36,353 nucleotides of DNA from Candidatus Altimarinota bacterium (GTDB lineage Bacteria; Patescibacteriota; Gracilibacteria; BD1-5; UBA6164), in NCBI GenBank assembly GCA_010119095.1, contig SAAG01000005.1, positions 1 through 36,353 of the forward strand, read 5' to 3'. Position 1 is the first letter of the stretch. Each line of letters begins with the position of its first letter. Of this stretch, positions 1 through 6,029 are shown piece by piece. The translations under genes and the position numbers were made by a program. The notes below the pieces were generated by a model. The model worked only from the letters and a program-made list of their open reading frames with translations. It was not told where the DNA came from and made no database searches.

Positions 1-1
1 T

Positions 2-340
2 GGTTTTATTTTTTCAATATCAATCCAAAAAATAAAAGCATACATAGAAAAAACCCCAAATAAGATTGATGATGCAATCTTTAATTTTTTAGTAAATGAT
101 ATATTTTTGAAAGTTGAGAAACAGAAACTTGATGAAATTGCTAAGAAATATAACCTTAACTTTAAAAACTTAGATAAAGCAACACAAGCTATAGAGATTT
201 TTAAACTTTGTTATAAAGAACAAACTGGACAAAATGCAAATGCTTCAATATTAGCACAAGCTAAAGCAGTTTGGAGTGAGCTTTCTACAATTTATCCCAG
301 TAAAAACTCCGTTAATATGGAAAATGTTGACAATAAATAA
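2..340 (+). CDS. Partial small phage protein, holin-like (5' end outside window)
   Basis: The frame is open from the first bases of the window, so the true start probably lies upstream; an internal TTG at 107 has no good ribosome binding site. The visible N-terminal part (about residues 1-40) reads as a short hydrophobic stretch followed by AYIEKTPNKIDDAIFNFLV. This is the kind of juxtamembrane segment seen in small phage holins of the LLH or bacteriocin type. The rest is soluble, helical and lysine-rich, with an Ala/Gln-rich helix near the end. The protein is about 112 residues in the window. A holin role is inferred from segment style and from the lysis genes at the other end of the genome; no specific motif proves it. 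Confidence 0.45.
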   Translation, partial: GFIFSISIQKIKAYIEKTPNKIDDAIFNFLVNDIFLKVEKQKLDEIAKKYNLNFKNLDKATQAIEIFKLCYKEQTGQNANASILAQAKAVWSELSTIYPSKNSVNMENVDNK

Positions 341-440
341 AAAGTATATTCCTAAAATTTCATTTTCAAATACTTTATATATGCCAATAAATGATGAAAT
401 TAAAAAAGGCAAATTTATAAATTTTACTTGGAGATTTTAA
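324..440 (+). CDS. 38-aa hypothetical ORF overlapping the previous gene
   Basis: An ATG inside the end of the preceding frame (overlap 17 nt) opens a 38-codon ORF beginning MLTINKKYIPKISFSN and ending in TWRF. It is basic and aromatic-rich, with no membrane segment or motif. The ribosome binding site is weak, so translation would depend on coupling to the upstream gene. It ends just before a TTGACT promoter-like box. It may be a real coupled gene or only an open stretch in AT-rich DNA. Confidence 0.3.
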   Translation: MLTINKKYIPKISFSNTLYMPINDEIKKGKFINFTWRF

Positions 441-448
441 AATAAAAC

Positions 449-476
449 TTGACTTTTAATTTGTATATGGTATTTT
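449..476 (+). promoter_or_regulatory. Candidate promoter for the structured RNA
   Basis: TTGACT (449-454) and TATTTT (471-476) are separated by 16 bp. The site lies between the small left-edge genes and the structured RNA at 583-840, in the right direction to drive it. The -10 is weak and the region is AT-rich, so this is a suggestion. Confidence 0.3.
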
Positions 477-587
477 TTAAAAATTAAAGAAAAATTAAAG
501 AAAAATTAAAGAATTAGACGAGAAATTTATTAATTTAAAGATTAAAATTAATTAATAAAATTAAAGAAAAATTAAAGAAAAATAGTG
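477..587 (+). repeat. Short direct repeats of AAAAATTAAAG
   Basis: The unit AAAAATTAAAG occurs three times head to tail at about 478-511 and twice more at 559-585. Between them is a related AT-rich stretch containing ATTAATTTAAAGATTAAAATTAATTAAT. The tract ends exactly where the structured RNA begins. It could be slippage product, a protein-binding array, or the flank of an inserted element. Confidence 0.55.
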
Positions 588-840
588 GTGGAAGATAGAC
601 ACAAGCAGTGAAATAGAGTAGACATATACTAAACAAAGATGATATATGTGAAGCTAAACCCTAGAGCTTTGGTGAAAGGTTTATGTAATGGTGCAAGTCC
701 ATTATCTATTTTTTTTTATATTATCACACCCAAACTGCCTCTTTCTTTTTTAAGAAATGCTCATGTGCTTTGGGTAGAAAAAAAAATCTTTCTAAAATTA
801 AAGTCGGATTCAAGCCGTGCGGTGTAATAGCCCTAGTTTT
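583..840 (+). ncRNA. Structured RNA, HEARO/omega-RNA-like, without a protein partner
   Basis: This stretch is richer in G and C than its surroundings and folds locally. ACATATA (622-628) pairs with TATATGT (643-649). TAAACC (655-660) pairs with GGTTTA (678-683). TAATGG (686-691) pairs with CCATTA (699-704) around the loop TGCAAGT. A tail with TTCAAGCCGTGCGG follows at 808-825. The order GAAGC, CCCTAGAGCTT, GGTGAAAGG, GGTGCAAGTCC and the CAAGCC tail resembles, from memory, the HEARO RNAs that serve as guide scaffolds of IscB/IsrB proteins in IS200/IS605 elements. No HNH or RuvC gene follows, so it would be an orphan or minimal copy. The family assignment is recollection, not a covariance match. 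The RNA character is better supported than the family name. Confidence 0.42.
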
Positions 841-855
841 TTAAAGGTTTGTTTT

Positions 856-898
856 AGGCTATATCCAATAATATTTACAGATATAGCCTTTTTTTTTA
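856..898 (+). terminator. Rho-independent terminator of the structured RNA
   Basis: AGGCTATATC (856-865) and GATATAGCCT (880-889) form a perfect 10-bp stem, followed directly by a run of nine T (889-897). The T run follows only in the rightward direction, so it ends the transcript carrying the structured RNA. The stop codon of the convergent leftward operon lies inside the T tract. Confidence 0.85.
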
Positions 899-1054
899 TC
901 TGACACTAAAAAGAAGATTGGAAAGTGTTAATGTATGAATCGCATAAAGTTTCGCACCTATTTCTAGTTTTGTCAAATTAAATGAGCCTAAAGACCAAGA
1001 AATAAGTAAATATAAAATCAAATTTAATATTAAAAATGATAATATCTTTTTCAT
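896..1054 (-). CDS. 52-aa membrane or exported peptide, last gene of the early operon
   Basis: The start has a good ribosome binding site (AAAGGAG, 7-8 nt upstream of ATG at 1054). Residues 1-24 are Lys-Lys followed by a long hydrophobic helix ending in ISWSLGS, which could be a membrane anchor or signal peptide. The rest is a short polar tail. No family is recognised. It is the last gene of the leftward operon, and its stop codon is embedded in the T run of the oppositely oriented terminator. Small terminal membrane proteins in phage early operons often act on the host envelope or on superinfection, but nothing here proves such a role. Confidence 0.6.
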   Translation of the reverse strand: MKKILSFLILNLILYLLISWSLGSFNLTKLEIGAKLYAIHTLTLSNLLFSVR

Positions 1055-1065
1055 AATAATCTCCT

Positions 1066-1389
1066 TTATTGTTTATTTATTTTTTCTTTTAAAATTTCTA
1101 TAAATTTAGTTCTATTAGTGCTTATATGTTTATATGTGTATTTACATTCGTATGGTATAATGTTTTTATAAAAATCTTTAAATAATTTGAAACATTTTAT
1201 AATTATTTGAAATAAAAACCCTAATATATTCAATATTAGTCCATATAATATAAATTCGCATAATAATATAATGACAGAGACGATTTTATTTAATAAATAT
1301 AATATTTGATTACTGCAAATAATAAGATAAATTTCATAGATTGATTTATTTTTATATATTTGTTTTAATATACTTTCAAAAATTTTCAT
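1066..1389 (-). CDS. Membrane protein, 107 aa, unknown
   Basis: The start at 1389 is preceded by AAAGGAG. The central part (about residues 22-65) is strongly hydrophobic and Ile/Leu-rich, enough for two membrane helices, with basic N- and C-terminal tails. The C-terminal 30 residues are polar and Lys-rich, and probably cytoplasmic. No family is recognised. It lies 11 nt upstream of another small membrane gene, so the two may work together. A role in superinfection exclusion or membrane modification is only a guess. Confidence 0.65.
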   Translation of the reverse strand: MKIFESILKQIYKNKSIYEIYLIICSNQILYLLNKIVSVIILLCEFILYGLILNILGFLFQIIIKCFKLFKDFYKNIIPYECKYTYKHISTNRTKFIEILKEKINKQ

Positions 1390-1408
1390 ATTTTTTTACT
1401 TATCTCCT

Positions 1409-1585
1409 TTATTGTAAATCTTCTAATTTAACTATTCCCTTTGTTTCTTCATATTTTATTTTTTTGCATTTTTCACAAACATAAGTAATATAAGAAAAAT
1501 CAATAAAAATATCAGCCCTAAACCACATTTGAGCATTCCGAATATCTACTGCCTTCCATTTATGTCCAAATCCTAAAAAACACAT
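1409..1585 (-). CDS. Small CxxC zinc-binding-type protein, 58 aa
   Basis: The start ATG at 1585 follows AAAAGGAG at good spacing. The protein opens MCFLGFGHKWKAVD and carries a single VCEKCKK knuckle at about residues 38-44. A GHKW stretch plus one CxxC is typical of short phage proteins that bind one zinc, with the His and first Cys possibly completing the site. No specific family or function can be given. It sits between the excisionase-like gene and the membrane gene pair in the leftward operon. Confidence 0.6.
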   Translation of the reverse strand: MCFLGFGHKWKAVDIRNAQMWFRADIFIDFSYITYVCEKCKKIKYEETKGIVKLEDLQ

Positions 1586-1848
1586 AATAATCTCCTTTTT
1601 TTTATTTGATTCTTTTTAAAATTATCAATATACTCTTTATCAAAATAATATTTCCCATTAAATCCTTTACCTTTTTTACAAGGTTTTAATTTGCCTGACT
1701 TAATCAAATCATATATAGTTTTTTTATTTTCTATATTTAATATTTTCATAATATCTGTAGTATTATAAAATTCAAAAATTTCAAAATTATATACTTTTTC
1801 TTTATTCCCTTTTTTGTATTGTTCTATTGCTTTTCTCCAATTACTCAT
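1573..1848 (-). CDS. Excisionase-like helix-turn-helix protein
   Basis: The start at 1848 (MSNWRKAIEQY) is chosen because AAAGGAG precedes it by 6 nt; a longer frame to 1884 has no comparable site. The product is 91 aa. Residues about 30-75 read as a MerR/excisionase-type winged HTH: a first helix DIMKILNIENKKTIYDLIKSG, then the KLKPCKKGKG wing and a YYFDKEYIDNFKK end. Such proteins act as excisionases or as small transcription regulators. No integrase is seen in the window, so regulator is as likely as excisionase. The last seven residues overlap the next gene. Confidence 0.65.
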   Translation of the reverse strand: MSNWRKAIEQYKKGNKEKVYNFEIFEFYNTTDIMKILNIENKKTIYDLIKSGKLKPCKKGKGFNGKYYFDKEYIDNFKKNQIKKRRLLCVF

Positions 1849-1867
1849 TTCAAAACTCCTTTGATTT

Positions 1868-2023
1868 TTATTTAAATTCCCCAATTTTTATTACTAAGTC
1901 ATATATACTTGAAAATGGAATAATAATATTTAAAATTATATAAATAAATTTTTCCCAAAACAAAATAGTATAAAAAAGGTTATACATCCAAATAATCCCA
2001 AATAAAAGGCTTCCAATTCTCAT
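1868..2023 (-). CDS. 51-aa membrane peptide
   Basis: ATG at 2023 overlaps the stop of the upstream gene as ATGA, so it is translationally coupled. The product (MRIGSLLFGIIWMYN...) has two hydrophobic stretches, about residues 4-23 and 26-40, with Trp and Tyr at the edges. This looks like a two-helix hairpin membrane protein. No family is recognised. Confidence 0.55.
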   Translation of the reverse strand: MRIGSLLFGIIWMYNLFYTILFWEKFIYIILNIIIPFSSIYDLVIKIGEFK

Positions 2024-2268
2024 TTTATTAACTCCTCTAATATTTTTTGCATAGCTTTTTTCATATTTTCCAATTGACTTCTTTCAGAGTTACTTATAGC
2101 AACTATTTTAGATGGAATATGTGTTATTTTTACTCCTTGCTCGCTTAAATTTAATTGTCCCCATCCCATAACATTTTCGGATATATTATCTGATAAAGGA
2201 GTATATCTTTCTATTAAAAAATCTTCCATCAATTGTTTTGGAGTGAAATAATCTTGATAATGTATCAT
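2020..2268 (-). CDS. Hypothetical phage protein, 82 aa
   Basis: The start is at 2268, with GAGG in the upstream sequence. The product begins MIHYQDYFTPKQLMEDFLIE and ends in a 25-residue amphipathic helix (SQLENMKKAMQKILEELIK). No motif or membrane segment is visible. It is coupled to the next gene by an ATGA overlap. It is soluble and of unknown function. Confidence 0.6.
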   Translation of the reverse strand: MIHYQDYFTPKQLMEDFLIERYTPLSDNISENVMGWGQLNLSEQGVKITHIPSKIVAISNSERSQLENMKKAMQKILEELIK

Positions 2269-2357
2269 CTCACTATATCCTCTAATTCTTTCTCATATTT
2301 ATCCCCACGATTTATTCTCTTATTTATAAAAAAAATATCTACAATTTTTTATATTAT

Positions 2358-2495
2358 TTAAAATGGCACTGTATAAGTTAATCCAAATGCAAAGAACCAA
2401 TACAAACCTTTTTTTATGTCTCCATTACAAAAATATACAATACTAGCTAAAACATCTAAGGCCATTAATATTATTGGAAAAAATTTTACATTCAT
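2358..2495 (-). CDS. 45-aa two-helix membrane peptide
   Basis: ATG at 2495 overlaps the TGA of the DUF1064 gene (ATGA). The peptide has hydrophobic residues 4-20 and 29-45 separated by the polar turn CNGDIKKG, which gives a small helical hairpin in the membrane. No family is recognised. The roughly 90 nt to the next gene contain only a short ORF without a start codon. Confidence 0.55.
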   Translation of the reverse strand: MNVKFFPIILMALDVLASIVYFCNGDIKKGLYWFFAFGLTYTVPF

Positions 2496-2890
2496 AATTT
2501 TATATAATCCTTTATTTCGTGTTTATTGTTTAAATATGAATTTAATCTAAATACAGCATCATATCTATTTATAATTAATTTAAATTTAAGCGAGAAATCT
2601 TTCGTTTTAAAGCCTTTGACATCCTCAATGATATATTTCCTTAAATCATTATCAAAATAGTAAAAATCAGCAATATAATTAATTTCTCTTAATATGCCTT
2701 GATTAGTCTTCATTTTATTTTGAATAATTAATTTTTTTTGTAATTCTAAATCTTTTATTTTGTTAGCTTTTTGTAATAATAAAAGTTCTTTATATCTAGT
2801 CGATTCTTTGATGCTATCAAACTTAATTCCATCCATTATAATTTTTTTATTATTATATTTCGCTCGTGGGGTTTTATGTATCCATACCAT
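2492..2890 (-). CDS. DUF1064 family nuclease-like protein
   Basis: The start at 2890 follows AAAGGAATATAATTT. The 132-aa product has the DUF1064 pattern: an N-terminal KYNNKKIIMDGIKFDSIKE segment, a helix RYKELLLLQKANKI, then DLELQKKLIIQ. The distal motif YIADFYYFDNDLRKYIIEDV ends in KGFKTKDFSLKFKL. The spaced Asp/Glu-x-Lys residues (IADF...IEDVKG) fit a PD-(D/E)xK nuclease fold of the RecU/restriction type. Family members sit in phage recombination/replication modules, as here near ERF and Gp157, so a DNA-processing role is likely. Activity is inferred from family likeness. Confidence 0.82.
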   Translation of the reverse strand: MVWIHKTPRAKYNNKKIIMDGIKFDSIKESTRYKELLLLQKANKIKDLELQKKLIIQNKMKTNQGILREINYIADFYYFDNDLRKYIIEDVKGFKTKDFSLKFKLIINRYDAVFRLNSYLNNKHEIKDYIKL

Positions 2891-2893
2891 AAA

Positions 2894-3073
2894 TTATATT
2901 CCTTTTATATTCCTTTCTAAAGTTTTGATTGCATTGTTTTTGTTTTGTCGAAATTCTGCAATAAAACTCCCAAAATTAATTCCTGCCTGTATTAAGTCCT
3001 CAGCATTTATTCCATTTTTTCTATTTTTTTTTTAAAATTTAATTAAATCCTTATCTTTTATGACTGGTCGCAT
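2894..3073 (-). pseudogene. Small gene broken by an in-frame TAA at codon 14
   Basis: ATG at 3073, preceded by GGGG, reads MRPVIKDKDLIKF and then hits TAA (3032-3034), next to a run of ten A on the coding strand. The same frame continues after the stop for 45 more sense codons (KKNRKNGINAEDLIQAGIN... to IKGI) and ends at 2894, one base after the next gene's spacing begins. A single TTA to TAA change would explain it, giving an uninterrupted protein of 59 aa. It could also be two separate ORFs, but the second half has no start or ribosome binding site. Confidence 0.55.
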
Positions 3074-3082
3074 CTTAACCCC

Positions 3083-3337
3083 TTATAATTTATTTATTAA
3101 ATCAGCATCTTCGCAATAAGAAACTAAATATAAATCTTGAGTTTCTTTGTTTTTGAATACTTGTATTTCAAAAACCATCTTCCCGTAAATAGTTAAATAA
3201 TAATCTCTTGAATCTTTCCCTAAATCTATATTTTGAACTATCTCAAATTTATCTGTTTTTAAATATTTTAAATTTATCTCTTCACAAAACAAATAATTAG
3301 AAATAAGTAAAAATAATATCAATATGATCTTTAACAT
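3083..3337 (-). CDS. Exported small protein with signal peptide
   Basis: The start at 3337 (MLKIILILFLLISNY) follows GGAGGG; a longer reading to 3361 is less well placed. Residues 1-19 form a classic signal peptide core followed by LFCEEINL. The Cys at about position 19 could be the lipid-modified residue, but the preceding LF is a poor lipobox. The mature part is about 65 aa, polar, with mixed beta-like stretches (YYLTIYGKMVFEIQVFK). It lies in the early operon and not with the lysis genes, so an envelope role such as superinfection exclusion is plausible but unproven. Its start overlaps the stop region of the upstream gene. Confidence 0.65.
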   Translation of the reverse strand: MLKIILILFLLISNYLFCEEINLKYLKTDKFEIVQNIDLGKDSRDYYLTIYGKMVFEIQVFKNKETQDLYLVSYCEDADLINKL

Positions 3338-3338
3338 T

Positions 3339-3509
3339 TTATCCCTCCATATTTTTATCAATAGCTTTTTTTATAGGATTATTCCAATACTCTATTTCTT
3401 TGTCTAGTGTTATTTTATCAATATTTAGCATTTTATAGATTTCAGTTCTCTTGTTTTGCCTTAATATCTTATCCATTTCTTCTTTACTTTTAAATACTGT
3501 TCTTCTCAT
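3339..3509 (-). CDS. 56-aa hypothetical protein
   Basis: ATG at 3509 follows GGAGGTAAAGA, an excellent ribosome binding site. The product (MRRTVFKSKEEMDKIL...) is highly charged and helical, with no hydrophobic core or Cys. It could be a DNA- or protein-binding small regulator. It overlaps the upstream gene's end by a few bases and its stop overlaps the start region of the exported protein gene. No family is recognised. Confidence 0.6.
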   Translation of the reverse strand: MRRTVFKSKEEMDKILRQNKRTEIYKMLNIDKITLDKEIEYWNNPIKKAIDKNMEG

Positions 3510-4084
3510 TCTTTACCTCCTAATACTAATTCTTTAAACTTTTCTAAATTTTCTATCCATTCCAAAAATATTTTCCATTCGTTTAATTTATGTTCTTTTC
3601 TTTGGGTATATATAGTTTTTAATTGTAAATAATTCGTTGTTATTCTAGCAGTCATTAGAAGACCTGTTGGTGTATTATCTAAAACTTTTCTAAAGTTTTC
3701 ATATGTAGTATTTTTTTTATATTCGTTTTGAAAGAAAGATAATATTTCTTTTATTTTTATATCAACAAACTCCGTGCAATCATTATAAAAATCAAAACTC
3801 AAAATATTATGCATTTTGCTTTGACTAGAAACAATATCTAAAAAATGGTATCGTTGGATTTGTTGAAAAAAAAACTGTGGAGCGGTTAAATCTGTCTGGA
3901 CTATAATCCCTTTCAAAAAGCAATCGTGTCCGCTTCCTTGCTGTGCTTTTGCTAGCTTTTTACTCCTATATATAGAATTAAAAAAATCAGCTTTTGAATA
4001 ACTGACTTCTTTATTCTTTGGATACCCGCTAGCAATACAGCTTTCCTCTAATCCATATATTTTAGTATTCTCAATTTTAATCAT
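3506..4084 (-). CDS. ThyX-fold (flavin-dependent thymidylate synthase-like) phage protein
   Basis: The 192-aa product starts at 4084, overlapping the upstream gene. Residues about 48-100 show the pattern GSGHDCFLKGIIVQ...APQFFFQQIQRYHFLDIVSSQS. This matches the ThyX arrangement of a His-containing helix, a strand, then an Arg-x-His signature followed by a nearby Ser. The C-terminal part (LLMTARITTNYLQLKTIYTQR) recalls the ThyX NLR/HxxxLR region that binds nucleotide. Divergent ThyX-like proteins are frequent in clostridial-type phages. The exact RHRx7S signature is altered to RYH...SS, so it may not synthesise dTMP and could act on a different nucleotide. Confidence 0.68.
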   Translation of the reverse strand: MIKIENTKIYGLEESCIASGYPKNKEVSYSKADFFNSIYRSKKLAKAQQGSGHDCFLKGIIVQTDLTAPQFFFQQIQRYHFLDIVSSQSKMHNILSFDFYNDCTEFVDIKIKEILSFFQNEYKKNTTYENFRKVLDNTPTGLLMTARITTNYLQLKTIYTQRKEHKLNEWKIFLEWIENLEKFKELVLGGKE

Positions 4085-4313
4085 TTATTTCCTCCAATTT
4101 TTCTAAATATTCTATTAGTTTTTTTCTTACATCTTGAATTGTTAAATTATATTCCAACAAATCATTCCTATGTTTTTCTGTCTCTACTTCAATATGGAAA
4201 ACATCATTATCTTTTATGATCGCCACTCTTATGTCTGTTTTAAACTCTAAAACATTTTCTTTTTCAAAATGTTCTATACAGAGATTTTTTAATATATTCT
4301 TTTGTATCTGCAT
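4077..4313 (-). CDS. 78-aa hypothetical protein, weak start
   Basis: The product MQIQKNILKNLCIEHFEK... contains a mixed beta core (DIRVAIIKDNDVFHIEVETEK) and a C-terminal helix (VRKKLIEYLEKLEEI). The ATG at 4313 has no good ribosome binding site, but it lies inside the 26-codon ORF at 4264-4344, which has a very good one. Translation is therefore probably coupled or restarts there. No family is recognised. Confidence 0.55.
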   Translation of the reverse strand: MQIQKNILKNLCIEHFEKENVLEFKTDIRVAIIKDNDVFHIEVETEKHRNDLLEYNLTIQDVRKKLIEYLEKLEEIND

Positions 4314-4344
4314 ACTTTAAATTAATAAAGTCTATTTTTACCAT
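4264..4344 (-). CDS. 26-codon leader ORF overlapping the next gene
   Basis: ATG at 4344 is preceded by TTAAAGGAGTTAAAA and encodes MVKIDFINLKYADTKEYIKK... before stopping at 4264, inside the next gene in another frame. It may be a translational leader delivering ribosomes to the weak start at 4313. It may also be the true N-terminus of the downstream protein lost by a frameshift. Confidence 0.4.
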   Translation of the reverse strand: MVKIDFINLKYADTKEYIKKSLYRTF

Positions 4345-4373
4345 TTTTAACTCCTTTAATCTTTCAAGTTCCC

Positions 4374-4544
4374 TTATCCCCAAGCCAATCTTTCGTCTTC
4401 TATCTCTTCTTTACTCTTAAATATTCCACAAACACAAATCCCTCTTTCTAGCAAGTCATCACAAATACACATTTTTTTCAGATTACATTTGCAAGGTTTA
4501 TTTATTCTTTCTTTTAGTTTTTCAATATCTACCAACATTTTCAT
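4374..4544 (-). CDS. Cys-rich small protein, 56 aa, three CxC-type pairs
   Basis: ATG at 4544 follows AGGAG; a second ATG two codons on is also possible. After an N-terminal helix (MLVDIEKLKERI) come CKC, CIC and CVC motifs between residues 18 and 39, then a charged helix ending LAWG. Six Cys in three CxC pairs suggest one or two bound metal ions. No known family fits. It is one of at least five Cys-pair proteins in this operon. Confidence 0.6.
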   Translation of the reverse strand: MKMLVDIEKLKERINKPCKCNLKKMCICDDLLERGICVCGIFKSKEEIEDERLAWG

Positions 4545-4568
4545 ATTAATTCTCCTATTATATTGTTT

Positions 4569-4892
4569 TTATATATTTAACAATAAATGAACCATTAAAT
4601 CATTATTAGTTAAATACTCATTAGAGAGAAATTTAAGTTGTTTATTATTTAAAATCAAATCAAATTTTAGTTCTCTTGTTTCTTTTATATCTTTGAAATT
4701 TGCAACTTTAACTTCTAGTGTTATATCTTTATTCTTATATTCTAGGTTAAATTTATTTAAAATTTGTAATACATATAAAGATAAATCATTATTGATATTA
4801 TCTGTAATCATATAAATATTATTATATGTTATTGGGGAATGATAATATAAATTTATATTTTTATTTATTATATCTTTCAAACTAGTCTCCAT
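4569..4892 (-). CDS. 107-aa hypothetical protein
   Basis: The start at 4892 overlaps the end of the upstream gene. The product is Asn/Leu/Ile-rich with a likely alpha/beta arrangement (YLTNNDLMVHLLLNI at the C-terminus, DITLEVKVANF in the middle). It has no Cys cluster or membrane helix. No family is recognised. Confidence 0.58.
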   Translation of the reverse strand: METSLKDIINKNINLYYHSPITYNNIYMITDNINNDLSLYVLQILNKFNLEYKNKDITLEVKVANFKDIKETRELKFDLILNNKQLKFLSNEYLTNNDLMVHLLLNI

Positions 4893-5166
4893 TTATTCCC
4901 CCTGATAATTGCTCTATTTGTTTATTGAGCCATTTTAAATAACACTTTTTACAGCAAAAATGCAAATCTAACTGTTTTGATATTTTTTTATCTTGTGTTG
5001 TTATCTCAAATATTGGGTTTTTACTGCTATCCATATCTCCTTTTTTTATAGCATCAATAGTTTTTTGATAATTTTTATAATCTATTCTTTTTTTACAAAT
5101 ATCACATTCTATCTTATCTATATAATATATTTTTTCTGTTACAACATCTACTGATTCTATAAACAT
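4882..5166 (-). CDS. Two-CxxC zinc-ribbon-type protein, 94 aa
   Basis: ATG at 5166 follows TTGGAGGAATAA. The product has CDICKK at about residue 20 and CCKKCYLKW at about residue 70, separated by a helix-rich segment. The two knuckles could form one zinc ribbon. The C-terminus (KWLNKQIEQLSGGINGD) resembles small phage proteins with a treble-clef end. Function unknown. Confidence 0.62.
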   Translation of the reverse strand: MFIESVDVVTEKIYYIDKIECDICKKRIDYKNYQKTIDAIKKGDMDSSKNPIFEITTQDKKISKQLDLHFCCKKCYLKWLNKQIEQLSGGINGD

Positions 5167-5225
5167 TTATTCCTCCAATAATCGTTATATTTGTTATAAT
5201 TTTTTCTTTTTAAAAAAAACACTCC

Positions 5226-5732
5226 TCATTTAAACATTAATCCTTTAGTTTTTATTTCTGCCACACCACCCTCTAAAATTCCATTTTTAAAGTCTTTTTT
5301 TGCTTTTTCTTTGTCTAGTGTTATTTCTATTTTTTCTTTTAAATAACCTTTCTCTTTTAGTATATTTTCGTTATATTCGAAAGTCGAATAGTTTCTAATA
5401 CTAATTTTTTCTCCTGTTGCATATTCTTTTTTATTAAGGCCCTTCATTTCAAAAACTGTCAAAATCATTTCTTTTATATTTTCACAAGCCTTGATTTCTC
5501 TTTGTTTTGCTTTAGTCATCCTGTCAATTTCTTCATTTATGAGTTCAATATTTTTTTCTTTTCTTTTTATTAAGTGCCTGTATATTAAGATTTTATTATC
5601 AAATTCTTTTTCTAATTGATCTTTCATTTTAATTTTTATATTTAAATCGTTCCCTGTAGTCTCATCAACATCTAATTCGCTTAACTCTTTCTCTAATCTG
5701 TCAATTTCTCCTTTTAAATCAATTATGTTCAT
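5226..5732 (-). CDS. Siphovirus Gp157-like protein
   Basis: This 168-aa protein starts at 5732. Its first 75 residues are a long charged coiled coil (LKGEIDRLEKELSELDVD...). After this comes KAKQREIKACENIKEMILTVFE, then the conserved second half MKGLNKKEYATGEKISIRNYSTFEYN ending with KDFKNGILEGGVAEIKTKGL. This order is that of the Gp157 family, usually next to single-strand annealing proteins or SSB in phages. The ERF gene lies about 1.1 kb upstream in the same operon. Family members are linked with phage resistance or recombination, but the biochemistry is unsettled. Confidence 0.75.
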   Translation of the reverse strand: MNIIDLKGEIDRLEKELSELDVDETTGNDLNIKIKMKDQLEKEFDNKILIYRHLIKRKEKNIELINEEIDRMTKAKQREIKACENIKEMILTVFEMKGLNKKEYATGEKISIRNYSTFEYNENILKEKGYLKEKIEITLDKEKAKKDFKNGILEGGVAEIKTKGLMFK

Positions 5733-5880
5733 TTATAAACTCCTCTATATTTTGATATTTTAATTTGTTTTTTTTACAATAGCTTTTATAGTCTTCATAA
5801 TAAAATTTTATATAATGCTCTAAAAATCTTTCCTTTACCCATAATCCTTTTTCTTTTTCTAGCCAATGTTTAAAATCCAT
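5719..5880 (-). CDS. 53-aa hypothetical protein
   Basis: The start at 5880 (MDFKHWLEKEKGLWVKER) follows AAAAAGGATAAAAAA and is preferred over a TTG at 5910. The product is rich in aromatic and charged residues (YIKFYYEDYKSYCKK) and helical. Its end overlaps the start of the Gp157-like gene by 14 nt. No family is recognised. Confidence 0.58.
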   Translation of the reverse strand: MDFKHWLEKEKGLWVKERFLEHYIKFYYEDYKSYCKKNKLKYQNIEEFINEHN

Positions 5881-5897
5881 TTTTTTATCCTTTTTAT

Positions 5898-6029
5898 TTA
5901 GTTTTCCCAACCTAATACTTCTGCCAAATCTATTTTTATATTACTACCCTCTACCTCTCTTTCGTTTACTCTCAACTCTTCAATAGCTTTTTTATATGTC
6001 GCTTGTTCCACATCATTTATTTTTTCCAT
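5898..6029 (-). CDS. 43-aa hypothetical acidic protein
   Basis: ATG at 6029 follows GGGAGGTGTTAA, overlapping the end of the YopX gene. The product is MEKINDVEQATYKKAIEELR... ending LAEVLGWEN, acidic and helical, with no motif. Strong ribosome binding site and tight packing support it as a real gene. Confidence 0.55.
   Translation of the reverse strand: MEKINDVEQATYKKAIEELRVNEREVEGSNIKIDLAEVLGWEN

Noticed and set aside
639-827. 62-codon rightward ORF starting MIYVKLNPRALVKG
   Set aside because: It lies wholly inside the structured RNA. Its codons follow the RNA helices (the hairpin with loop TGCAAGT gives NGASPL), there is no ribosome binding site, and the composition is unlike real genes here.
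583-840. Group II or group I intron as explanation of the structured stretch
   Set aside because: No domain V-like AGC...GUUCG hairpin, no reverse transcriptase, and no interrupted gene on either side could be identified.
2270-2357. Short leftward ORF ending KYEKELEDIVR
   Set aside because: The frame is open but has no ATG, GTG or TTG start; not supported as a gene.
2760-3035. Rightward 91-codon hydrophobic ORF
   Set aside because: It is the antisense shadow of the DUF1064 gene and the interrupted small gene; it has no ribosome binding site.
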